Source: Lentisphaerae bacterium GWF2_38_69 (GTDB lineage: Bacteria > Verrucomicrobiota > Lentisphaeria > Victivallales > GWF2-38-69). Taken from it: a DNA stretch of 63,266 nt. Within the stretch, counting starts at the first letter, position 1. Every line of letters starts with the position of its first letter. The notes below the pieces were generated by a model. The model did not search any database. It had not been told where the DNA came from and worked only from the letters and a program-made list of their open reading frames with translations. Of this stretch, positions 29,401-36,345 are shown in pieces. The position numbers and the translations under genes were made by a program. The DNA is taken from the NCBI GenBank assembly GCA_001803205.1, contig MHBE01000007.1, positions 1 to 63,266 on the forward strand, given 5' to 3'.

Positions 29401-30844
29401 TGCTATAGACATAAACTTTAAAGTCTTGAAATATATGGGGAGGTTTGTAGAAATAGGAAAGAGAGACATCTATGAGAATAAAAGACTGGAGATGAAATCA
29501 TTCAGCAAAAGTATATCTTTTTTCTATTTCGATTTGGAATTGTTTCTTAAATATAAAAAAGATATTGCACAGCATATTTTTACAGAACTCAATGATCTTA
29601 TTAATAAAGGAATTTTTAAACCACTTCCCTATGTGTCATTTCCTGTTACTCAGATCAAGGAAGCTTTTAAGTTTTTGAAGGATGGTAAATCTATAGGAAA
29701 AGTCGTTGTTAATATAAACCAAAACGATTTATCGCCCGATCAATCTTTGAAGGAACAAAAGAAATTTAGAGGTTCATATTTACTGACAGGAGGAACCGGT
29801 GGTTTTGGTTTGGAAATAGCAAAATATTTGGTTGAAAAAGGAGTTAAGAGCCTCATTCTCGTTAGCCGTTCAGGGAAATTGGATGCCGAATCTTCAGACT
29901 ATTTCAAAAACAAAGAAATAAAACTGAAAGTTTACTCGGGAAATGTTTCTTCATATGTACAGATGGAGGAAATTTTTAACAAAATAAGAAAAGAGAGAAT
30001 TGAACTTAAAGGAATCCTCCATGCGGCTGCGATCTATAAGGATGATCTTATAGAAAATATGTCCTCTGAGAATTATTATGATGTGCTAATGCCAAAAATA
30101 AAAGGGGCATCTCATCTGGATTTGTTGTCCAGGGATTATGATTTGGATCATTTTATCCTGATTTCATCAGTAACTGTTCTTCTTGGAAATATTGGTCAAG
30201 CTAATTATGTAGCAGGGAATGGATTTATGGAATCTCTTATTCTTTTGAGAAGGAAAGCAGGATTAACTGGTAACTACCTTGCTCTTGGAGGAATTGGAGA
30301 TGTAGGATATATACAAAGAAATCAACAACTCAAAAAATTGCTCTCCGATAAACTCGGAAATACTATGACTAAAGAACAGGCGATTATGGCGCTTGACAGT
30401 CTCATATCAAGTAATCATCCGGGATATGTTGCAATGGATTGGGATATTCAAAGAATGTCAGATACCTTGCCTTCGGTAAAAACAGAAAGGTTTGATCCTG
30501 TAAGGAAATTACACTCTCAAACAAAAATAAGCTCAGATGTAGGAAACTTCAAAGAATATATAAATAGCCTGACTCCCGCGGAAGCTAAGAATGAACTGCA
30601 AAATATTGTAGCGGAAGAAGCGGCAAGCTTGCTTGGTATATCCCTTGAAGATCTTAAAAAGGAAAAGTCTCTTAAAGATTACGGTCTTGACTCCTTGATG
30701 GGATTTGATCTTGTAATGTCTCTGGAGAAAAGAACAGGCATTAAAATGTCGAATATGGCCTTACCTCAACAGCCTAATATTATTGCTGTTACAGAAATGT
30801 TGTTACTGAAGCTTAATCCTACAGAGGATAAAGGCGATAATTAA
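23438..30844 (+). CDS. rkpA: Type I polyketide/fatty-acid synthase, one reducing module (RkpA-like)
   Basis: A 2468-residue synthase with the order KS-AT-DH-MT(degenerate?)-ER-KR-ACP. The KS triad is C181 (DTACSSA), H316 (EAHGTGT) and H354 (NIGHLEAAAG). The AT serine is S631 (GHSVGE) and DYPFHS at 732-737 resembles malonyl-type AT. DH shows H936 and D1100 (DGGFQ). The MT region near 1330-1560 has EIGEGLF where active enzymes have a glycine-richer motif. ER has HAASGGVGLAA at 1915, KR has LTGGTGGFG at 2116 with S2244, Y2257 and N2261, and the ACP serine is S2419. There is no thioesterase; the next gene probably releases the chain. Size and neighbours match RkpA of the Sinorhizobium K-antigen locus, so a saturated acyl chain for capsule biosynthesis is likely. 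Confidence 0.92.
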   Translation: MDKMDKMDKKIAILGYSFRLPGNLGTDEELWKALIDKKDLITEIPEERFNKSKFFHESKNKSGKSYVFKAGVISEDINAFDAAFFKMPNREVTQVDPQQKLLLMTTWEAFEKSAINPATVSGSNCGVYVGIGSADALTLGAADMSSQNMYSSLGGSNSIAANRISYFFNLKGPSLAIDTACSSALTALHQACLSIRSGETEMAVVGAVNVLFSPLTFIANSQAQMLSQEGRCNSFSNNAEGYVRSEGCISIILKPLEKAIKDGDLIKGVILNTTANSDGATNGLPVPSSSAQCALLKKAYSEIALDCNDISYIEAHGTGTKIGDPTETESISKALTSKRKKFLPIGSIKSNIGHLEAAAGFAGLVKALLCLKHRQIPATINCSILNPDIKFEELKLEVVRELLDLSREEKDIIIGVNAFGFGGSNAHAIISEYRVETSSHDSGKPNTTPDNIPLLITASSETSLRNMASSYAQFLKSTTNDFYNIAYNAFYTRARHPLYCIAYGDSREDIAQTLETYSQKGVENKLIFTGKKLNPGNKIAFVFAGNGCQWPGMGKMLVESSPVIAEYMRQVDEIFKELTDFSLIETIKKNNDNKVYSDTQLAQSALFMIQASIVMYLKSYGISCNAAIGHSVGEIPAAWIAGVLTLEEAVKLIYFRSKAQAKTRGLGKMAVLGKGHQETQAIIKSLKLGKFLEVSGINSPELTTISGLESSLRKIQHYAESKEIYFKFLDIDYPFHSRIMDRVKDEFIKDIENLLLPRKQQGNVDFISTVSGVKFPTDSLNAEYWWDNLRRPVNFQSGIECLVSDGFDTFIEISTHPILLRSIEQSLGSKKNIVNLIPSLKRDSNELHDIHDLLFKLVVSGVPFNENKWFPLQAPKTILPCYSWDKKVYKPVTTIECMSPVAHRIEHPLLGWRITGSENIWENHIDATNCGDIADHIVGEAIVYPAACFIEAAIGIYSITNSAQIGIFDKLMILAPITLDKDVTLLLQLQMDDNGYFTLRSRPRLTNLDWTTHAKGRLLKNSNIQKLHDRYCKTNEIRQHVGVRITSEKHYELASAAGLIYKNKFQTIEEVLIDGDTVFIEFKDNNGSFPDCNYQPPYIDGGFQSIFSLIWKKEEIEGSVLSKSYLPISVDSIVFLNKQNSIKRAVNKFNHISPFSANSDIYYYDNENNLVLILYGARCIAAQSLLISKKIPALWESIPYLLHNYNTPLLTNALNNKVISAFQKFRVVYDPKYNQLNLIFEQLIISYLVETMKRLSPSDIVIEKGLFGRKIRIASVKLICELLKEEGYLNAKSDALYSWIKGKEILPSEEIYNLLLERYSEAFPEILYFGRIGLNLEKILLGSIAPDELVTLDGGMYTKFIESSILARPVSESLKSALTNLLEKLKTHEKINILEIGEGLFANTVMSIATDENLENLNYQLLTYNKDTYKGIHDRKFNVTARLIDETESFKDLQPSLKFNLIICTDLQLINRKKKSFKRILDLITENGILLVHDGQPCLSQWFMNGLKPYNYKSFLQKLESSCYPYGETYWRTYFEGFNLDHLNTYKDANQNETIGSFTSLFLNKINKKTVVSKIEYLSQKSVLLIYSDGSADHENINRFLSSECQIFEAYNYKTPLKKKTDFSKYDEIFILPEKDTDLDDTSLDLLIMEIIRRIARNNDFSRKPCLNLITSGGALCNGRKNLVFERNPKHASLWALMRVVYSEYSSYINFRLIDLQNELLQNRIADVMEYKNNELVLTDKAVYAIRVIPYKEKPEPYKLSKDKIIALNLEKKGSFDYIKWKEKNKDVLKDNQVAIKPVSVGLNFRDIMYTLGLMPEEAVEAGAIGGGCLGLEGSGIVIETGKKVKGFKPGERVIAGAPPSFFTSYITVNQENLLKLPDNWTYEEGATFFITYMTAYYSLVYLAQLKKGEKILIHAASGGVGLAAIQIAKYLGAEVYATAGNGEKRDFLESIGIKNVYDSRTLYFSEQIMEDTNGEGMDVILNSLSGDAIDINFKVLKYMGRFVEIGKRDIYENKRLEMKSFSKSISFFYFDLELFLKYKKDIAQHIFTELNDLINKGIFKPLPYVSFPVTQIKEAFKFLKDGKSIGKVVVNINQNDLSPDQSLKEQKKFRGSYLLTGGTGGFGLEIAKYLVEKGVKSLILVSRSGKLDAESSDYFKNKEIKLKVYSGNVSSYVQMEEIFNKIRKERIELKGILHAAAIYKDDLIENMSSENYYDVLMPKIKGASHLDLLSRDYDLDHFILISSVTVLLGNIGQANYVAGNGFMESLILLRRKAGLTGNYLALGGIGDVGYIQRNQQLKKLLSDKLGNTMTKEQAIMALDSLISSNHPGYVAMDWDIQRMSDTLPSVKTERFDPVRKLHSQTKISSDVGNFKEYINSLTPAEAKNELQNIVAEEAASLLGISLEDLKKEKSLKDYGLDSLMGFDLVMSLEKRTGIKMSNMALPQQPNIIAVTEMLLLKLNPTEDKGDN

Positions 30845-30890
30845 AAAATACACAATATCGTCATTATCCGAATAATAGGTATTTATAATT

Positions 30891-32201
30891 ATGAAATATA
30901 AAATTCCAACATCCGGCATACTTAAAAAAATTCTTGAAGAAAGAAAAGGGAAGCAATACAAACTTCCGGAAGAATTACATGCAGATAATAATGCTTACCT
31001 TAATTCTAATACGACATTCAGAGAGTTCGAGAAATATCAAATGATAGAAGAGATGAAAGCTCTTCTTGAGAAATATAAAATAAACTATCCTTTTTTTCGC
31101 TGTTACGACGGTATTGGTGGAGCAAGTATTAAATTCCAGGAAAAAGATTATATCAACTTTACCAGCTACAACTACTTAAATCTTAATGCTCATCCTGAAA
31201 CTCTAAAATTTGTCTCTGAAACAATTAAAGAAATCGGCACTTCATGTTCTGCCAGCAGAATGACATCTGGAGAGAGAAAGATTCATCAGGATCTTGAAAA
31301 GCTCATAGCAAAAGATTTATATGGAACTGAGGATTCCCTTCTTTTTGTAAGCGGTCACGCAACAAATGTTTCAACTATAAGTTGTCTCTTTGAATCAGAA
31401 GATGTTATTTTCTATGATGCTTTATCTCATAACAGTATTACAGAAGGGATAAAGCTTTCCAAAGCAAAATATTATGCTTTCAAGCACAATGACATGGATC
31501 ACCTTGTAGTACTTATGGAACAGCATAGAGATAAAGGGAATAATGCTCTGATAGTCACAGAAGGGCTTTTTGGAATGGATGGAGATATTCCTGATCTGCC
31601 AAAAATGATTGAAATTAAAAAGAAATATGATGCTTTTTTAATGATTGATGAAGCTCATTCTCTTGGTATTCTAGGAGATAAAGGGAAGGGGCTTCATGAA
31701 CACTACTCAATAGATTCCAGAGAAGTTGATATCTGGATGGGGACTTTAAGTAAAAGTTTGTGCAGCTGCGGAGGGTATATCGCCGGAAGCTCTGAACTTA
31801 TTATGATTTTGCGCTTAAACGCTACAGGATTCTTCTACAGCGCAGCAATGACTCCTGCTAATACTGCGGCTGCTCTTTCTTCGCTAAGGCTTATGCTTAG
31901 CGATAACGAAAGAGTAGCTTCCCTGAGAAATAATGGAGAATATTTTCTAAATAAACTCAAAAAGGCTAAATTAAACACAGGAACCAGTATCGGTAGAGGC
32001 GTTATCCCCGTTTATATTGGAGGTGAAAAAAAAGCTTATGAAATATCGAATCTTCTTTTTGATAAATATAAAATCAATGTTCTGCCTGTGACATATCCAG
32101 CAGTAGAAGAAGGCATAGCAAGATTAAGGTTTTTTATAAACAGTGATCATACCGAAGAGCAGTTTGATTGTACAGTTTCAGCTCTGAAGAAACATTTATA
32201 A
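30891..32201 (+). CDS. rkpG: Alpha-oxoamine synthase (RkpG/serine-palmitoyltransferase-like)
   Basis: A 436-residue fold-type I PLP enzyme of the AONS/KBL/SPT family, which condenses an acyl thioester with an amino acid and releases carbon dioxide. The PLP lysine is K288 in GTLSKSLCSCGGYIAG, and IDEAHSLGILGDKGKG carries the aspartate that pairs with the cofactor. FTSYNYLNLNAHPE resembles the substrate-entry segment of SPT. It has about 60 extra N-terminal residues compared with BioF. Following directly after an ACP-ended PKS without thioesterase, it probably offloads the chain as a 2-amino-3-oxo lipid. The rhizobial RkpG holds the same position. The amino acid used is not readable. Confidence 0.88.
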   Translation: MKYKIPTSGILKKILEERKGKQYKLPEELHADNNAYLNSNTTFREFEKYQMIEEMKALLEKYKINYPFFRCYDGIGGASIKFQEKDYINFTSYNYLNLNAHPETLKFVSETIKEIGTSCSASRMTSGERKIHQDLEKLIAKDLYGTEDSLLFVSGHATNVSTISCLFESEDVIFYDALSHNSITEGIKLSKAKYYAFKHNDMDHLVVLMEQHRDKGNNALIVTEGLFGMDGDIPDLPKMIEIKKKYDAFLMIDEAHSLGILGDKGKGLHEHYSIDSREVDIWMGTLSKSLCSCGGYIAGSSELIMILRLNATGFFYSAAMTPANTAAALSSLRLMLSDNERVASLRNNGEYFLNKLKKAKLNTGTSIGRGVIPVYIGGEKKAYEISNLLFDKYKINVLPVTYPAVEEGIARLRFFINSDHTEEQFDCTVSALKKHL

Positions 32202-32225
32202 AGGAATTTCCTTTCGAGGTACATA

Positions 32226-33464
32226 TTGAAATCAATATTATTTTTACAAGGTCCTCCTTCATCCTTTTTCAGCATGATGTCTAAAGCTCTTGCAAAGAGT
32301 GGCCATAATGTCTGGAAACTAAATCTTTGTCCAGGAGATGTTTTTTTTTGGAAGGCAGGAAACTCGATCAACTATAAGGGAAGTCTCGAAAAGTGGGAAT
32401 CCTTTATCTCTGAATTTCTTTTCCAAAACAAAATTGATCTGATAATTTTATATGGAGAACAGAGGACTTATCATAAAATCGCCATCTCGTGCGCATATAA
32501 ATTGAAAATACCTATTATTGTGAGTGAGTTTGGATATATCAGACCGGACTGGCTTATATTTGAATTTAACGGTATTTCGGGGTCATCTCTATTTCCAAGA
32601 AACCCTGAAGAAATACATCTACTTGCTCATAACTCGCCCGATTATTCACTTAACCCTGTTTACAAGATTAATGGCCTTTATTGGTCTGTATGCGAATTAA
32701 TCTATCCTCTTTTAAATTGGATTTTTTCTTTTTCTTTTCCAAATTTTCGAATGAAACTGAATCCTAATCTAAGGCTGTACATAGGAACAAATCTGCATAT
32801 AATAAAAACATTTTTTGCGCGCGGTAAAGTTAAAAAAATAATTGACAGGCTTTTGCTTGAGAAGGGGGAATATTTTGTTTTTCCTCTTCAGGTAGAGGAT
32901 GATTTTCAAATTAGCGCGTATTCAAGTTATAGCGGGATGAGTCAGGCAATCAGAGAGGTCGTTGAGTCCTTTGCAAAATATGCGTATAAGGACGCAAAAC
33001 TTATTGTAAAACTGCATCCTCTCGAATCTATTGCTTATAATTGGGAGAAATTATGTAAAAATCTATGTGTCCAATATAATCTTAAGGACAGATTGTTTTG
33101 CATTGACGGAGGTTCTCTGGAGAAACTTCTTAAAGGAGCTGCAGGAGTTGTTACTATTAATAGTACAGTAGGAATAAAAGCATTAATTGAATGTTTGCCT
33201 GTAAAGGTGCTGGGGCAGGCCGTATATGATATATCTGGATTGACTTTTAAGGGAACACTTGAAGATTTCTGGGTAGATAACTTTAAACCGGACAAGAAAT
33301 TAAGAGATAATTTTATAAGAGCTCTTGCTTCATGTGTTCATCTTAGAGGTTCCTATTACTCTAAAGAAGGACTTGCTGCAGCGGTAAAAGAAGCTGTCTA
33401 TAGGATTGAAAATAATCTGATAAATAAACCTTTGGATAGAAATAGCCTTAATCTTTATGAGTAA
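32226..33464 (+). CDS. Capsule biosynthesis protein, KpsS/RkpJ-like (Kdo transferase type)
   Basis: A 412-residue GT-B type protein. The opening FLQGPPSSFFSMMSKAL...GHNVWKLNLCPGD and the later EFGYIRPDW, VFPLQVEDDFQI and KLHPLES segments match the capsule polysaccharide biosynthesis family (KpsS/LipB/RkpJ), whose studied members add the first beta-Kdo to a lipid acceptor. The start is TTG at 32226 with GAGGT a few bases upstream. It overlaps the next gene by eight bases. A KpsC partner, normally required to lengthen the Kdo linker, is not recognised in the window. The acceptor here may be the PKS-derived lipid. Confidence 0.8.
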   Translation: MKSILFLQGPPSSFFSMMSKALAKSGHNVWKLNLCPGDVFFWKAGNSINYKGSLEKWESFISEFLFQNKIDLIILYGEQRTYHKIAISCAYKLKIPIIVSEFGYIRPDWLIFEFNGISGSSLFPRNPEEIHLLAHNSPDYSLNPVYKINGLYWSVCELIYPLLNWIFSFSFPNFRMKLNPNLRLYIGTNLHIIKTFFARGKVKKIIDRLLLEKGEYFVFPLQVEDDFQISAYSSYSGMSQAIREVVESFAKYAYKDAKLIVKLHPLESIAYNWEKLCKNLCVQYNLKDRLFCIDGGSLEKLLKGAAGVVTINSTVGIKALIECLPVKVLGQAVYDISGLTFKGTLEDFWVDNFKPDKKLRDNFIRALASCVHLRGSYYSKEGLAAAVKEAVYRIENNLINKPLDRNSLNLYE

Positions 33465-34212
33465 TATAAGAAATATAGTATTAACAGGGGCAAGTTCAGG
33501 TATAGGAAGAGCCTTAGCTGAAATATATTCTGCTCCTGGTGTAATTCTGGGATTATTGGGAAGAGTGGACTCTGAGCTTGAGAAAACAGCAGTTAACTGC
33601 CGAACTAAAGGGGCAGAAGCAATAAAAGCTTCGATTGATATAACTGATCATTTAAAAATGAAAGAATATCTAGAGTGTTTTGATGTCAGATATCCTATAG
33701 ATATGCTTATTGCCAATGCAGGAATAGATTTCGTTTTAAAGGCTGACTATCAGCTGGAGTCGATGGACACAGCTCGTAAGTTAATGGAAGTAAATTTTTT
33801 TGGAGTTTTAAATACTATAAATCCTGTCATTGAATCGATGAAAAAAAGAAGGAAAGGGCACATAGTTATTTTAAGCTCAGTCGCTGCGTTCAGAGGTCTT
33901 CCTGTATGTCCTGTGTATTGCGCTTCCAAATCAGCTGTTAAAGTATATGGGGAAGCTTTGAGATGTATATTGTCACCATACAATATCAAGGTTTCTATCG
34001 TATGCCCTGGTTTTGTAGAAACTAGGATGAGCGACGAATTCCCTTATGAAAAACCATTTATGATTTCTGCAGATAAGGCAGCCCTCATCATAAAAAAAGG
34101 TCTTATCTCTGAAAAAGCTTATATAACTTTTTCCTTATTCTGGAAGGTTTGGAGCTATTTAGTCAGATATTTACCTTATAGGCTGTCCGATAAAATAGTG
34201 AACCTAAAATAG
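33457..34212 (+). CDS. rkpH: Short-chain dehydrogenase/reductase (RkpH-like)
   Basis: A 251-residue classical SDR. The nucleotide motif is TGASSGIG (residues 10-17), NAG is present at 87-89, and the catalytic set is S141, Y154 and K158 (PVYCASK). Family relatives include 3-ketosphinganine reductases, and the KPFMISADKAALIIKKGL C-terminal part resembles that subgroup. Next to the oxoamine synthase it would reduce the 3-keto group to an amino alcohol. It is translationally linked to the KpsS-like gene by an eight-base overlap, and ends only four bases from the convergent glycosyltransferase gene. Confidence 0.85.
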   Translation: MSNIRNIVLTGASSGIGRALAEIYSAPGVILGLLGRVDSELEKTAVNCRTKGAEAIKASIDITDHLKMKEYLECFDVRYPIDMLIANAGIDFVLKADYQLESMDTARKLMEVNFFGVLNTINPVIESMKKRRKGHIVILSSVAAFRGLPVCPVYCASKSAVKVYGEALRCILSPYNIKVSIVCPGFVETRMSDEFPYEKPFMISADKAALIIKKGLISEKAYITFSLFWKVWSYLVRYLPYRLSDKIVNLK

Positions 34213-34216
34213 AACT

Positions 34217-35227
34217 TCAAATTCCTGCTATTTTGCAAATATCATCTATTCTATGCGTCCAGGTGTGGTTTTTGCTAATATACTCAGCGCCAGCTCTGGC
34301 TCTCTCCATATCCTTTGTTGAAGGGCCGTTTTTAAGTCTGCTAAGGATTTCGTTAGTTTGTTCTGGATTTTCAACGATATAACAGTAATCTTTAAATAGT
34401 TTTTCCACAGATATTGCCTTATTAGTCAGAACCATTCCTCCACAGGCGAGAATTTCTACCAGTCTTCTTGAATACATAGTAGGTGAATTAGTAATTGTGT
34501 TGGCATTAAAAGATATAAGATAATCTTTGTATATTGATGCCGTCTTACTGTTTTGTATAGGATGGAAATGAGAGTAAGTCCCGATTCCAGGAAAATGGAA
34601 GTTCTTATCCCTTTTTGCAAAGTTCCTATCGAAAACATCCAATTTCATTTCTGTTTTTTGGCAGGATTCAATGATCATATTCAGCCATTTGGCTCTATTT
34701 ATGTGAATGCCATCTTTTCTATATCCTCCAACGAAGTTAGCCTGATTATATTTAAAGTTAAATCCATTAAATGAGTGAAAGGCCTGTTGGCAAGGAAACA
34801 GCATTGTATCTATTGTTGTTGAAGAGGGAAGATTTGCTCTTAGTCGGGGTATTATATTGCTGTCTGTAGTCAAAATGTGATCAAAAAGCTTTGTGATATG
34901 GATATAGAAAGTGAACCATACATCACTGTCTTTTTGCCAAAAAAAAGTTGGTATTTTTCTATCTTTGGCAATTGATAAAATATTAAAAAGAGTTTTATCT
35001 ATTTTTTTCCATATTACATAATAAGGCAACGGTAATTTATTTCTCCATGCTCCATGCGACGCACTCCATGAAGTTTCTGAAAAAATCAGATCAGGCTTCC
35101 ATGAATAGATAATATCTTTAAAGTTATCTGGAGTAATTTCCCGTGTATCGCATTCAGCAGCTATGCATGCTGATGTAATACGATCTACCATAAGGCCTAT
35201 TTTCAGCTTTTTAAATTTGGAAGTCAA
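34217..35227 (-). CDS. CgeB-like glycosyltransferase (paralogue 1)
   Basis: A 336-residue protein with a GT-B type C-terminal half of the kind annotated as CgeB or glycosyl transferase group 1. The stretch SRRLVEILACGGMVLTN is the nucleotide-sugar side motif, and a terminal THRIDDICKIAGI helix follows. The N-terminal half (KIGLMVDRITSACIAAEC) replaces the usual first Rossmann domain in shortened form. It is paralogous to the next gene over its whole length, sharing the order WKPD-FW-K-D-LFDHI-T-D-N-PR-R. The stop is four bases from the convergent SDR gene. Donor and acceptor are unknown; a role in building the capsule repeat is likely. Confidence 0.75.
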   Translation of the reverse strand: MTSKFKKLKIGLMVDRITSACIAAECDTREITPDNFKDIIYSWKPDLIFSETSWSASHGAWRNKLPLPYYVIWKKIDKTLFNILSIAKDRKIPTFFWQKDSDVWFTFYIHITKLFDHILTTDSNIIPRLRANLPSSTTIDTMLFPCQQAFHSFNGFNFKYNQANFVGGYRKDGIHINRAKWLNMIIESCQKTEMKLDVFDRNFAKRDKNFHFPGIGTYSHFHPIQNSKTASIYKDYLISFNANTITNSPTMYSRRLVEILACGGMVLTNKAISVEKLFKDYCYIVENPEQTNEILSRLKNGPSTKDMERARAGAEYISKNHTWTHRIDDICKIAGI

Positions 35228-35239
35228 CGCGTTATCCTA

Positions 35240-36313
35240 TTAGTGAATGAATTTAAGTATTGTGTCAATGGCATTGGTCCATGTATGATGTTTTGCTACA
35301 TATTCGGCTCCTGCTGCAGCCCTTTCCAAGTCCGTTTTGTCAGGGCCATGTTTTAGCCTGGAGAAAAGTTCGACAGCTCCTTCAAGGGTATTAACTATAT
35401 GACAGAAATCTTTAAAATTTTTGTCAACAGCTTTGCTTGGCGTTGTAACAAGTATTCCACCACATGCTAATATTTCCACCAGCCTTCTTGAATACATTGT
35501 CTCAGAATCTTCAATTGTATTTACATTGATTGAAACGGCATAATCCTTATAAAGATTTGCCGTTTGGTGATGGGAGATAGAGGATTTGATATCCAGATCA
35601 AATTCACGAGGGAATTTAAAGTTCTTAATGTTCTTATAAGCGTTTCTATCATATACAACAATAGGAAGCTCGGATTTTTTGCAGGCCTCAAATATCATAT
35701 GCTGCCACATTTTTCTTCTTTCATATTTATGGATATAGTAGGTTCCTGCAAAACTGGCTTTCAGAAATTTAAAATTAAAGCCTGTAAAGTTATGAAAAGC
35801 TGGCTGAAACGGTATCATCAAAGGCTTAACTGTAATATCTGAATTGACAATCGCTCGATATCTGGGAAGAGTATTAATATCACTTGTGAAAATATGATCA
35901 AAGAGGGAAGCGCTGTTTATAAACCTTTCAAAGTGAGCTCCGTCATCTTTGTTCCAGAACACAGTAGGTATAGAAAGAGACTTTGCAGTATTGACAACAT
36001 TTTTAAGTATCGTATTATTAATTCCTTTTTTGGGATGGTCTGCAATTCTATGCTGCCATGCATCGTGTCCTGCATGAAAGGCTGACTCTACAAGTAAAAT
36101 GTCAGGCTTCCAGGACTTTAATAGGGATTTATAATTCCAGGGCAAAACATCTTTTATCATGCATTCGGCAGAAAGACATTCAAAAGTGAAGTGGTCTGCA
36201 ATAAGCGCTATTTTTAAATCTTTAAACTTTCCATTTGGCTTATGAAGATGAGTTATAAAAGTCGAAAAATGCTTTTTCTTATTGATTATATGCTTAATTA
36301 AATTCAGTGGCAT
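35240..36313 (-). CDS. CgeB-like glycosyltransferase (paralogue 2)
   Basis: A 357-residue paralogue of the adjacent gene, evidently from a tandem duplication. Shared landmarks are the DHFTFECLSAEC opening, the SLFDHIFTSDINTLPRYRA block, the FHNFTGFNFKF block and SRRLVEILACGGILVTTPSKA. The two copies have diverged enough at the N and C termini to suggest different acceptors or donors. It is separated from paralogue 1 by 12 bases, so the pair is probably co-transcribed. Function is assigned by fold only. Confidence 0.75.
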   Translation of the reverse strand: MPLNLIKHIINKKKHFSTFITHLHKPNGKFKDLKIALIADHFTFECLSAECMIKDVLPWNYKSLLKSWKPDILLVESAFHAGHDAWQHRIADHPKKGINNTILKNVVNTAKSLSIPTVFWNKDDGAHFERFINSASLFDHIFTSDINTLPRYRAIVNSDITVKPLMIPFQPAFHNFTGFNFKFLKASFAGTYYIHKYERRKMWQHMIFEACKKSELPIVVYDRNAYKNIKNFKFPREFDLDIKSSISHHQTANLYKDYAVSINVNTIEDSETMYSRRLVEILACGGILVTTPSKAVDKNFKDFCHIVNTLEGAVELFSRLKHGPDKTDLERAAAGAEYVAKHHTWTNAIDTILKFIH

Positions 36314-36345
36314 CTATCTAATTATTAATCCTTGTTAACTTTATT

